Part shown: positions 9,041 through 20,005 of the stretch, in pieces
How the letters are laid out: every line of letters starts with the position of its first letter
Position numbering within the stretch: position 1 is the first letter of the stretch
Assembly: GCF_001460935.1 (NCBI RefSeq)
Contig: NZ_LN906597.1
Span: 280,966-344,965, forward strand
Reading direction: 5' to 3'
Length of the DNA stretch: 64,000 nt
DNA from: Candidatus Ichthyocystis hellenicum
GTDB lineage: Bacteria > Pseudomonadota > Gammaproteobacteria > Burkholderiales > 2013Ark19i
Made by a program: the position numbers and the translations under genes
The notes under the pieces: generated by a model
What the model saw: only the letters and a program-made list of their open reading frames with translations
Databases searched by the model: none
Told to the model about the DNA's origin: nothing

Positions 9041-9258
9041 TATCATCATCATACCAGATGAATTGGAGCCTATTCTACCCCACACGGAAAAAATTCTTCT
9101 AAGACTTGTCAGGACGTTCACGTAACTATATTATTTTAAAGGAAAAATAAATATTGCCCCAGACTATCACAAAATTTCACCCATAGTCCAGAGTAAAAAT
9201 CAGTCACCTAAGCTTTCTGAAAAAAAACAATAGATTACATAAAATTTAACAAAATTAT

Positions 9259-9267
9259 TGTGGATAC
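9259..9267 (-). promoter_or_regulatory. DnaA-box-like site 3 (one mismatch)
   Basis: TGTGGATAC, one base from the consensus complement TGTGGATAA, in the same orientation as sites 1 and 2 and only 5 bases beyond the end of atpC. Confidence 0.35.
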
Positions 9268-9272
9268 TTAAT

Positions 9273-9725
9273 CTATCTTAACTTACGAAATTGCCTCAAT
9301 GCTGCAATTTGAGCCTCCACCAAGGCAATTTCCTGCAACATCCGAGCTCGTTCATCACCTGCAGCAGCGCTGGTAAATTCGGTTTCTTTAGCTCTAAGTT
9401 GTGCTTCCAGAACACTCTCTTCATCTATTTCATCCGTACGAATCGCCATATCAGCTAGAAGAATAACCGAAGTAGGTAAGATCTCCAGTACACCACCACT
9501 AACTACAATAGATTCACTAGGATGAACTGCTGATGAATCTGCAGGATCAGATAAAGATTCAGTGTAGACCCGCAGAACTCCTGAAGAAACTTTAGTCAGT
9601 AGCGGAGTGTGCCCCGCATACACTCCCAAAGAGCCAGAAGTAGTAGGAAAAACAGCAAAACAAGCCTTCCCAGAGAACAAAGAACCCTTAATTGTCAAAA
9701 GATCCAACTGAAAAAAATTAGCCAT
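9273..9725 (-). CDS. atpC: F1Fo ATP synthase epsilon subunit
   Basis: A 150-residue epsilon subunit, part of the rotating central stalk that couples Fo to F1 and can inhibit ATP hydrolysis. The N-terminal beta sandwich is visible (FQLDLLTIKGSLFSGKACF, TSGSLGVYAGHTPLLTKV, VVSGGVLEI) and is followed by the C-terminal helical hairpin rich in Ala, Glu and Arg (LEAQLRAKETEF to AQIAALRQFRKLR). The length is normal. It is the last gene of the atpBEFHAGDC operon, 14 bases after atpD. Confidence 0.95.
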   Translation of the reverse strand: MANFFQLDLLTIKGSLFSGKACFAVFPTTSGSLGVYAGHTPLLTKVSSGVLRVYTESLSDPADSSAVHPSESIVVSGGVLEILPTSVILLADMAIRTDEIDEESVLEAQLRAKETEFTSAAAGDERARMLQEIALVEAQIAALRQFRKLR

Positions 9726-9739
9726 AGCGATCTTCTTTA

Positions 9740-11125
<1,386 letters not shown>

Positions 11126-11155
11126 CTATCTTTCCTTTGAAGGAGCACAACGTAG

Positions 11156-12037
11156 CTATACAACACTGCTACCACTAACTATTTCGGACAATTCCTTAGT
11201 AATAGCAGCCTGACGGGACTTGTTATACTCTATTTTCAGATGGTCAATAAACTCACCAGCATTATCGGAAGCAGCCTTCATTGCAACCATTCGCGCGCTT
11301 TGTTCTGAAGAATTGTGCTCAGCTATGTATTCGCAAACCAAGTTCTCAACATAGCGATCCAACAGAAGATCTATGAGTTCTCTCTCATTTGGCTCACAAA
11401 TGTAGTTAACCTTGCTAGAAGAAAAAACGCCATCATTCTGCTCATTCACCGACTTTATCGGCAACAATTGCTCCAAAGTTGGAACCTGCTTCATGGTGTT
11501 CTCAAAACGATTAAACAAAATGTACAGCCGACTGATCTCGTTTTTATCAAAAAGCTGCAGCATTGATTTTGTAACACCCAAAATACGAGAAAACTTATCT
11601 TTATACTCAGACAAAGAAACATGTGCTACAACATCCACACGCATGCGTCTAAAAAAGCCATAACCCCTATCACCGATCGTAGCCACACGAAAATTAGAAG
11701 AGATATCAAGCGTCTCATCTTCCGTACACTTCAAGAAGTACCGAAAAAGAGAAGAATTCAACCCACCACACAAACCTTTATCTGTAGACACAACAACAAA
11801 ACCAACATTACGGGAATCAGCCTGATTACCAAACACATAAGGATGGCAATAGTCAGTATTAGCTGATAACAAATGACCGGCTAAACAACGAACCTTGTTA
11901 GCATAAGGACGCATAGACATCATCTCTTCCTGCGCCTTACGCATCTTAGAAGCAGCAACCATCTCCATAGCAGTAGTAATTTTGCGTGTATTGGTCACAC
12001 TCTTGATTTTTCCGCGAATCGCTTTTGCTGATGACAT
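11156..12037 (-). CDS. atpG: F1Fo ATP synthase gamma subunit
   Basis: The central-stalk subunit, 293 residues from ATG 12037. I chose this start because SSAKAIRGKIKSVTNTRKIT is the normal gamma N-terminus, a GGTGGGA ribosome binding site precedes it, and the longer frame (to 12079) would run into the end of atpA. The N- and C-terminal coiled-coil helices are evident (TTAMEMVAASKMRKAQ; SDNAGEFIDHLKIEYNKSRQ and ITKELSEIVSG). It follows atpA by 13 bases. Confidence 0.96.
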   Translation of the reverse strand: MSSAKAIRGKIKSVTNTRKITTAMEMVAASKMRKAQEEMMSMRPYANKVRCLAGHLLSANTDYCHPYVFGNQADSRNVGFVVVSTDKGLCGGLNSSLFRYFLKCTEDETLDISSNFRVATIGDRGYGFFRRMRVDVVAHVSLSEYKDKFSRILGVTKSMLQLFDKNEISRLYILFNRFENTMKQVPTLEQLLPIKSVNEQNDGVFSSSKVNYICEPNERELIDLLLDRYVENLVCEYIAEHNSSEQSARMVAMKAASDNAGEFIDHLKIEYNKSRQAAITKELSEIVSGSSVV

Positions 12038-12050
12038 AAAAAAATCCCAC

Positions 12051-13589
12051 CTATGACCAAGTTTCCTTAAAAGTAGCAATAATAAGCTTCAACTGACTCT
12101 CCAAGTCGGGCGTCAACTCTTTCTTTTCCTCAAGCTTAGACACAAAATCGGCATGAAACTGCCCCATAAAAGACATCAAGCCTCGTTCAAAAGAAAGGAG
12201 ATCAGAAAGATCAACAGAGTCAAGATAGCTGTTATTCGCGGCAAACAAAATCACAGTCATCTGCGCCACAGTGAGAGGAGAAAACTGATTTTGCTTCATC
12301 AGCTCCGTAACTCGCTCACCATGATTTAATTGCTTCCTAGTGGCTTCATCTAGATCAGCCGCAAATTGAGAAAAAGCTGCCAACTCCCTATATTGAGCAA
12401 GAGCCAACCTAATACCGCCACCTACTTTCTTAATTGCTTTAGTCTGAGCCGCACCACCAACACGTGAGACTGAGATGCCAGCATTTAAGGCCGGACGTAT
12501 ACCGGCGTTAAAAAGATCCGTTTCCAAAAAAATTTGACCATCGGTAATCGAAATCACATTAGTAGGAATAAAAGCAGAAACGTCACCTGCTTGCGTCTCT
12601 ATAATAGGCAAGGCCGTCAACGAACCAGTTCTTCCCTTAACCAAACCACCTGTTTCCCTTTCAACATATTCTTCGTTAACCCGGGAGGCACGCTCCAACA
12701 GCCGAGAATGCAAGTAAAAAACATCCCCTGGATAAGCTTCCCTACCCGGTGGCCGACGAAGCAATAAGGAAATCTGACGGTAAGCCCAAGCTTGCTTGGT
12801 AAGATCATCGTAAACTATCAAAGCATCTTCACCACTATCGCGGAAGTACTCACCCATAGCACAACCAGAATAGGGGGCTATATACTGCATAGCAGCCGAA
12901 TCACTTGCCGAAGCTACTACAACTATAGTATGGGCCAAAGCACCATGCTCCTCCAGCTTAGCGACAACATTAGCTACAGAAGAAGCCTTTTGCCCTATGG
13001 CAACATAAACACACACAACACCTGTATTTTTTTGATTTATTATGGCATCAAGAGCCAAAGAGGTTTTACCTGTCTGACGATCGCCGATAATAAGCTCACG
13101 TTGCCCTCTACCAATAGGAACCATAGAATCAACGCACTTGATCCCTGTCTGCAATGGCTGAGAAACAGAACACCTACTTATAACACCTGGAGCAATCTTC
13201 TCTATGGGAGATTTATTCTCCGTAACTACTGGGCCGCGGCCATCAATTGGTATCCCAAGGGCATTAACAACACGACCACAAAGAGAACGCCCTACTGGCA
13301 CTTCCAAGATACGGCCAGTGGTACGAACCTTATCACCTTCAGATAAATGCCCATAATCACCGAGCAAAATTACCCCAACTGAATCGCGCTCTAAATTCAA
13401 AGCTAAGCCATACGTATCTCCAGGAAAAGAAACCATCTCTCCCTGCATAACATTACCGAGACCATCTATGCGCACCACACCATCAAATAAGGATGAAATT
13501 ACACCCTCATTAGACAATGTAACATCAAGATTCATACTTTTTATCTTCTCACGGATGACCGCACTTATTTCACTGGGACTCAATTGCAT
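12051..13589 (-). CDS. atpA: F1Fo ATP synthase alpha subunit
   Basis: The 512-residue non-catalytic nucleotide-binding subunit of F1. Seen: P-loop [15 protein letters not shown] near 169-183, [23 protein letters not shown], and [16 protein letters not shown], which carries the arginine finger. The length is normal. The N-terminus ([16 protein letters not shown]) is typical and should contact the delta subunit. It lies 12 bases after atpH. Confidence 0.98.
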   Translation of the reverse strand: MQLSPSEISAVIREKIKSMNLDVTLSNEGVISSLFDGVVRIDGLGNVMQGEMVSFPGDTYGLALNLERDSVGVILLGDYGHLSEGDKVRTTGRILEVPVGRSLCGRVVNALGIPIDGRGPVVTENKSPIEKIAPGVISRCSVSQPLQTGIKCVDSMVPIGRGQRELIIGDRQTGKTSLALDAIINQKNTGVVCVYVAIGQKASSVANVVAKLEEHGALAHTIVVVASASDSAAMQYIAPYSGCAMGEYFRDSGEDALIVYDDLTKQAWAYRQISLLLRRPPGREAYPGDVFYLHSRLLERASRVNEEYVERETGGLVKGRTGSLTALPIIETQAGDVSAFIPTNVISITDGQIFLETDLFNAGIRPALNAGISVSRVGGAAQTKAIKKVGGGIRLALAQYRELAAFSQFAADLDEATRKQLNHGERVTELMKQNQFSPLTVAQMTVILFAANNSYLDSVDLSDLLSFERGLMSFMGQFHADFVSKLEEKKELTPDLESQLKLIIATFKETWS

Positions 13590-13601
13590 GTAAAAAACCT
13601 C

Positions 13602-14126
13602 CTATATGCCCAACTGAACAGCCAATTTCTCAAGGCGCCCCAAAACAGATGCATCATAACAATCATCAGAAACATGAACGACACAGCCTCCAATAAGACT
13701 GGAGTTGGTCTCAAAAGACGCAATCACCTCAGATGACACCATTTTTTCCAAGAAAGAGCCTATGCGGCTCCTATCTTCTGAGGAAACATCAAAACTAGAT
13801 TCAACAACAATAGGAATAACTCTTCTTTTATCGCAAACCATCTTTTTAAAAATAGAACTGATAGCAGGAAAACAAAAAAATCTATCTCGAGATAAAAGCA
13901 ACTTCAAAAAAAATACCTGTCGCTCACAAAACACACCTGATAAAGAATCCCACAACAATGCATTATCGCGACCAGACCTGGTAACCTTATGAAAATCTGT
14001 CAAATCTTGAAAAACACCGCATACAGCATCAAAAAAAGTCAACCATAAATCCAAAGAACCATCTTCATCTGCAATAGAAAACGCTGCCCTAGCATACGGC
14101 CTCGCCAAAGTAAAATTATTTCTCAT
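13602..14126 (-). CDS. atpH: F1Fo ATP synthase delta subunit
   Basis: The peripheral-stalk OSCP-type subunit, 174 residues from ATG 14126 (a TTG one codon earlier is possible). Typical elements are ARPYARAAFSIA at the N-terminus and a C-terminal VVESSFDVSSEDRSRIGSFL followed by SLIGGCVVHVSDDCYDASV, corresponding to the conserved IGG and D-S segments. It overlaps the end of atpF by 11 bases, which suggests translational coupling. Confidence 0.92.
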   Translation of the reverse strand: MRNNFTLARPYARAAFSIADEDGSLDLWLTFFDAVCGVFQDLTDFHKVTRSGRDNALLWDSLSGVFCERQVFFLKLLLSRDRFFCFPAISSIFKKMVCDKRRVIPIVVESSFDVSSEDRSRIGSFLEKMVSSEVIASFETNSSLIGGCVVHVSDDCYDASVLGRLEKLAVQLGI

Positions 14127-14601
14127 CAAATTTGTCCCGATAAATCATCTGGTCCAAAATATCGCGATGAACATCAATATCGACTTCTCTGAGAAGAACG
14201 GCCTTAGTAGCATCAAAAACCAGTGATGAAAAATCCTTCATCAACTCTTCCTTTGCTTTCCTCTTAGCTTGAACCGCGGCTTGGTCGGCCAAATTTTGGG
14301 CACGAGCAACTATTGCAGAAGCCTCTTCCTGTGCACGAACCAATATGTCAGAAGCTTGCATCTCAGCCTGGCGGGTAATCTCCCTAGCAGCTAATTTCGC
14401 TTGACCAATCTGATCACGAGCAGTCTCCCTGGCATCTGAAAGCTCTACGCTAGCAGCCTCAGCATCAGCCAACCCACGAGAAATCCTCTCCGACCTCTCA
14501 TCCAACACCTTAGATATTGGGGGCCAAACGAAGCGCATCGTAAACCAGGCAAGACCAAAAAAAACGAGACACTGAACAAACAAAGTGGCGTTAAGATTCA
14601 C
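14116..14601 (-). CDS. atpF: F1Fo ATP synthase b subunit
   Basis: The 161-residue peripheral stalk subunit. One N-terminal membrane helix (about 5-27, LFVQCLVFFGLAWFTMRFVW) precedes a long Ala/Glu/Arg-rich coiled coil (ERISRGLADAEAASVELSDA onward). The start is GTG 14601, preceded by a purine-rich AGGTGATGATGG. It overlaps atpH. The length is normal. Confidence 0.95.
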   Translation of the reverse strand: MNLNATLFVQCLVFFGLAWFTMRFVWPPISKVLDERSERISRGLADAEAASVELSDARETARDQIGQAKLAAREITRQAEMQASDILVRAQEEASAIVARAQNLADQAAVQAKRKAKEELMKDFSSLVFDATKAVLLREVDIDVHRDILDQMIYRDKFDEK

Positions 14602-14640
14602 CCATCATCACCTATGAGAAAACAACAATATAAACAAACA

Positions 14641-15798
<1,158 letters not shown>

Positions 15799-15802
<4 letters not shown>

Positions 15803-16722
15803 TAACGATCGGTAACTTTATTGGTGTCAAGACAAGAAACTCGGGTTAAAAAATCATCCAACTGATCCAAGTTATCATACTGAATAGTCAGACGAAAAGA
15901 ACCATTAGTAAGACATTGAACCGACACAGCAGCACACAACAAATCAGACAATCTTTCTTGCAAGTGATGCGCATCTGCACTCATTTTCCCCCGCTCATCA
16001 CTCATTATACCAAATTTATTGCGATTATTAGTTGAACCATTAACAATGTTACGCACAACCGCTTCTGCTTGACGAACAGACAAATTTTTATCGATGATAT
16101 GACGCGCAACTTCAAATTGATCCTCACTCGGCAAGGCCAATAGTGCACGTGCATGACCAACGTCGAAACATCCATCTTGTAGCAACTGAATAGCCCCCGG
16201 GTGAAGGGATAGTAGCCGTAATAAATTAGTTACAGCAGTGCGTGACCGTCCTATAGAATCTGATACCTGCTGGTGAGTCATCCCAAACTCATCCAGCAAC
16301 CGCTTTATGGCCCGGGCCTGATCAATAGGAGTAAGTGATTCTCGCTGTACATTCTCAATAATGGCTAAAGGAAGCACCACAGAATCAGGAACATCTCTCA
16401 CCACAATAGGAACGGTACCCATACCCGCCAACTTTGAGGCCCGCCATCTCCGCTCCCCTGCAATAATTTCGTAACAACTACCCTCCCTTGGTCTAACAAC
16501 AATAGGATTCATGAGTCCATAAGCACGAATAGAAGTAGCCAATTCCTCCAAAGCATCTTGGTCAATAATCGTCCTGGGCTGATACTTTCCAGGCACTAAG
16601 CTTTCAATCGGACACTGAATAATTGACTCACTATCGGAATCACTATTAGAAAAACCCTCAGAGACAAAAGTTTCCTTAAAAAAACTCTCCAATCCTCTAC
16701 CAAGACCTTTATGCTTCTTCAT
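15799..16722 (-). CDS. parB: chromosome partitioning protein ParB
   Basis: A CTP-dependent DNA clamp that loads at parS and spreads. Start taken at ATG 16722 (KKHKGLGRGLESFF), the family's usual N-terminus, giving 307 residues; the frame is open to 16752. Seen: the nuclease-like motif AGERRWRASKLAG, the helix-turn-helix region (MTHQQVSDSIGRSRTAVTNL), and a C-terminal dimerisation segment. It overlaps parA by 14 bases. No perfect parS (TGTTTCACGTGAAACA) was found in the window by eye. Confidence 0.95.
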
Positions 16723-17518
16723 GAGCAACATCATCTTTACTGTAAAATTCAAACTGTGCTTGCTCTGTGCGACGAATCAACTCATCTGCACATGCCATGT
16801 AGGCACGAGAACCTCGAGCAGCTCGATCAAAAACAACACCCGGCAACCCATAACTGGGAGCCTCAGCCAACCTAACATTTCTCGGAATGACTGACTTAAA
16901 AACTTTTTCACCAAAATGATCACGGATCTGCGCTGCAACCTGTCTACAAAGAAGACTACGGTTGTCAAACATTGTAAGTATCAGTCCCTCAATATCTAGA
17001 TCCTTATTGAAAGAATTTTTAATAGTACGCAATGTTCCTACCAACTCCGCCAACCCTCCAAGAGCGTAATATTCACATTGCATAGGAATAATAACACGAT
17101 GAGCAGCACTCAACCCATTTAAGGTCAATAAACCTAAAGCAGGAGGACAATCCAAAAAAATGAAATCAAAATCATCTTGAACTTCCTGTAACACTTTTTG
17201 TAACAAGAGATGCCTTCTAGGAATCTTAGAAAATTCCAGTTCAAGAGCAGCCAAATCCCTGCAGGAAGCCAATATAGAAAAATTAACATGCTCATTAAAA
17301 CTAATGGCTTCATTTATTGATACACGCTCACACAAAACATCGTAAATGCTTACATTAACAGGCTGCAATCCGGTTGCCATAGTTGCATTTGTCTGTGGAT
17401 CAAGATCAACCACCAATGCTCTTAACCCACGAATAGCAATAGATGCTGCGAGATTCACAGTGGTAGTCGTTTTTCCAACACCACCCTTCTGATTCGAAAC
17501 CGCAAACACCTTACCCAT
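16709..17518 (-). CDS. parA: chromosome partitioning ATPase ParA
   Basis: A 269-residue ParA/Soj ATPase that drives segregation of ParB-parS complexes on the nucleoid. Seen: the deviant Walker A KGGVGKTTTTVNLAA at residues 11-25, LVVDLDPQTNATM, FIFLDCPPALGLLTLNGL, and RNVRLAEAPSYGLP. The length is normal for chromosomal ParA. It overlaps rsmG by 8 bases and parB by 14, so mnmG-rsmG-parA-parB-atp is probably one transcription unit. Confidence 0.97.
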   Translation of the reverse strand: MGKVFAVSNQKGGVGKTTTTVNLAASIAIRGLRALVVDLDPQTNATMATGLQPVNVSIYDVLCERVSINEAISFNEHVNFSILASCRDLAALELEFSKIPRRHLLLQKVLQEVQDDFDFIFLDCPPALGLLTLNGLSAAHRVIIPMQCEYYALGGLAELVGTLRTIKNSFNKDLDIEGLILTMFDNRSLLCRQVAAQIRDHFGEKVFKSVIPRNVRLAEAPSYGLPGVVFDRAARGSRAYMACADELIRRTEQAQFEFYSKDDVAHEEA

Positions 17519-18158
17519 GATTTTTTTCCCGAAAACCTACTCTAAGCAAACAGCGACAGACTTGGCTTTCAACTAGCTTTATCTGCCAATTATTTAGTAT
17601 GATAAACTCCGGAGGCAGTAGGTTTATTTCATCCTCAGGATACCTACCTTTCATGGCATACCACACATCCCCACTGCTAGATAAATGTCGAGAAGAGGAA
17701 ACAAACTCAGCTAAAGAAGAAAATGCCCGAGATATAATTACTTCGTAGCTGTCATCTGAATGAAAGCAATCCAAACGCGACCTATGAACTTTAACATTGG
17801 ACAACCCAAGCTCTGCAACAACCTGCGCCAAAAAAATGCAACGCCGTTCCTGAACATCCAAAAGGCAACAATTCATATCTGGTCGCATAATCGACAATGG
17901 AATACCGGGCAAACCAGCACCACTACCAACATCCAACAATGAATAAGAACCACAAGGCAAATAAGACAAAATAGACAAACTATCAACAATGTGCCTAATA
18001 ACAATGTCGTCAAAAGACCTAACAGCGGTAAGATTATATACCTTATTCCACTCTAGTATGAGATTAACATATTCATAAAGTTGGCTGGCCTGATTTTCAT
18101 CAGCAAAAACTCCCTGACGAAAAAGGGACTCCAAAACAAATTCAATCTTAGATACCAC
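17511..18158 (-). CDS. rsmG: 16S rRNA (guanine-527-N7)-methyltransferase
   Basis: The 215-residue SAM-dependent RsmG (GidB). Visible motifs: LILEWNKVYNLTAVRSFDDIVIRHIVDS, LLDVGSGAGLPGIPLSI (SAM site) and VIISRAFSSLAEF. The start is GTG 18158, overlapping the end of mnmG by 11 bases. It modifies G527 in the 530 loop of 16S rRNA. The length is normal. Confidence 0.95.
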   Translation of the reverse strand: MVSKIEFVLESLFRQGVFADENQASQLYEYVNLILEWNKVYNLTAVRSFDDIVIRHIVDSLSILSYLPCGSYSLLDVGSGAGLPGIPLSIMRPDMNCCLLDVQERRCIFLAQVVAELGLSNVKVHRSRLDCFHSDDSYEVIISRAFSSLAEFVSSSRHLSSSGDVWYAMKGRYPEDEINLLPPEFIILNNWQIKLVESQVCRCLLRVGFREKNHG

Positions 18159-19998
18159 AGCAACGCCGCAAGTACGTACGCAAAAGTTGAATAGAAGCTG
18201 GAGTTACACCGGATAATCTAGATGCTTGACCTAAGGTCTCTGGACAAACTTGGCGAAGGACTTGCTTCACTTCTGACGATAACCCAGAGATCAAATCCAA
18301 ATCTAGGTTTGATGGAATCTTTACTCTGTCGAAAAAATGCATTTTTTCGACATCTTTCTTTTGTCGATCAACATAACCAGCGTACTTGACACGTGCCTCC
18401 AGCGATCGCTTCCACGACGCAGGCCAAGAAACAACAGATGAACTTTCATCAAAAAAATCAGAGTACTCAAATTCTGGCCTTTTCAACAGCTGAAGTAGCG
18501 ATGTATTTTTTTTTGAGTGTAAATTTTTACCCGCATCAGAATCAATCAACACACGTGACGATCGAAGACGATCTTCTTCCAAAACCAATGCCTCTTGCTT
18601 ACGACAAAAGTAAGACCAATGATCGTTGGTAACCAAACCCATACGATAACCATCTTCAGTTAAGCGCTGATCAGCATTGTCCTCACGTAGCATCAACCTA
18701 TACTCTGCTCGTGATGTAAACATTCTGTAGGGCTCAGAGACACCTCTAAAAACTAAATCATCAACCATAACACCAATATAAGCCTGATCTCTACGAGGAA
18801 CCCAATACGATTTGCCTTTAACATATAACGCAGCATTAATACCGGCCAATAGGCCTTGCGCAGCAGCCTCCTCATACCCAGTAGTCCCATTAATCTGGCC
18901 AGCTAAAAATAGACCAGGCAATGATTTAGACTCCAAGTGCAAAAATAAATTTCTCGGATCCAAGTAATCATACTCTATGGCATACCCATATCGAACAATT
19001 TCAGCTTGCTCCAAACCAGATATGGAATGAATAATTTCATCTTGAAGTTCTCGGGGAAGGGATGTAGAAATGCCATTAGGATAGATCAAATCAGACGTCA
19101 AACCCTCGGGCTCAATAAAAACAGGATGACTTTCTTTTTCAGAAAAACGAAAAACTTTGTCTTCTATCGAAGGACAGTAACGAGGACCAACTCCCTCAAT
19201 AGCACCAGAAAATACTGGAGACTTACTCCATCCAGCACGAACCACATCATGTGTTTTTTGATTAGTTTGCGCAATCCAACAACAACGCTGCTCTGGGTGA
19301 GAACAAAAAACACCCTGATCAGAAAACACAGGGGTAGGAAAATCCCCCCACTGCTCTACAAATTCGTCAAACCTAATCGTTTTTCCATTCAACCTTGGAG
19401 GAGTGCCTGTTTTCAAACGCCCAACGGACAAACCAATTTCACGTAACTGAACAGACAATTCATGGGACGACGGATCACCCACCCTACCGCCTTCAAACCT
19501 TTCATCCCCAATATGAATAACTCCACCCAAAAAAGTCCCAGTTGTCAAAATAACCACGTTAGACAATATTTCTTCAGAGCCACAAATAACACCAACACAC
19601 CTGCCTCTAGAAATCGATAAGCGCGTAACTTGCCCAGACATAAATGTTAAAAAAGGATGATTAAGCACTACATCCCGCACTTCTTTCTGGTACAAAACCC
19701 GATCCACTTGGGCTCGAGTTGCCTGCACTGCCAACCCTTTGCTGCGATTTAGGACTCGAAACTGGATACCGGAACGATCAGCAGCTGCAGCCATCAATCC
19801 TCCTAGAGCATCTACCTCTTTCACCAAATGGCTCTTCCCAATCCCACCTATAGATGGATTACATGACATCCGACCAAGATCGCCCTCTCCCAATGTCAAC
19901 AACAGTGTGTTAACACTCATTCGCGCACACGCCAAAGCCGCTTCCACACCAGCATGACCTGCACCAACAACAATAACCTGAAAACTGTGACACCCCAT
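18148..19998 (-). CDS. mnmG: tRNA uridine-5-carboxymethylaminomethyl synthesis enzyme MnmG
   Basis: The 616-residue FAD-dependent partner of MnmE that modifies U34 in tRNAs reading split codon boxes. Seen: the dinucleotide-binding VIVVGAGHAGVEAALACARM at the N-terminus, SCNPSIGGIGKSHLVKEVDALGG, RLKTGTPPRL, GPRYCPSIEDK, GYEEAAAQGLLAG, FTSRAEYRLMLREDNAD, and C-terminal YAGYVDRQ. The length is normal. mnmE is not in the window. It lies 7 bases downstream of secA on the same strand. Confidence 0.97.
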   Translation of the reverse strand: MGCHSFQVIVVGAGHAGVEAALACARMSVNTLLLTLGEGDLGRMSCNPSIGGIGKSHLVKEVDALGGLMAAAADRSGIQFRVLNRSKGLAVQATRAQVDRVLYQKEVRDVVLNHPFLTFMSGQVTRLSISRGRCVGVICGSEEILSNVVILTTGTFLGGVIHIGDERFEGGRVGDPSSHELSVQLREIGLSVGRLKTGTPPRLNGKTIRFDEFVEQWGDFPTPVFSDQGVFCSHPEQRCCWIAQTNQKTHDVVRAGWSKSPVFSGAIEGVGPRYCPSIEDKVFRFSEKESHPVFIEPEGLTSDLIYPNGISTSLPRELQDEIIHSISGLEQAEIVRYGYAIEYDYLDPRNLFLHLESKSLPGLFLAGQINGTTGYEEAAAQGLLAGINAALYVKGKSYWVPRRDQAYIGVMVDDLVFRGVSEPYRMFTSRAEYRLMLREDNADQRLTEDGYRMGLVTNDHWSYFCRKQEALVLEEDRLRSSRVLIDSDAGKNLHSKKNTSLLQLLKRPEFEYSDFFDESSSVVSWPASWKRSLEARVKYAGYVDRQKKDVEKMHFFDRVKIPSNLDLDLISGLSSEVKQVLRQVCPETLGQASRLSGVTPASIQLLRTYLRRCCGI

Positions 19999-20005
19999 GT
20001 AACAA

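Larger units (their letters stand above)
8957..9272. other. AT-rich intergenic region with DnaA-box-like sites
   Basis: A 316-base gap between atpC and priA with no ORF. It contains two perfect TGTGGATAA 9-mers (8997-9005 and 9032-9040), a one-mismatch TGTGGATAC (9259-9267), and AT-rich stretches (for example 9128-9154). The pattern resembles a DnaA-binding region. It lies near parAB, rsmG and mnmG, genes that often sit near oriC. No dnaA or dnaN gene is in the window, and gene polarity does not change here, so a true origin is uncertain; a DnaA-regulated priA promoter is another reading. Confidence 0.4.

Noticed and set aside
12038..12079. Upstream extension of atpG
   Set aside because: It would overlap the atpA stop and adds residues not found in gamma subunits; ATG 12037 has a ribosome binding site.
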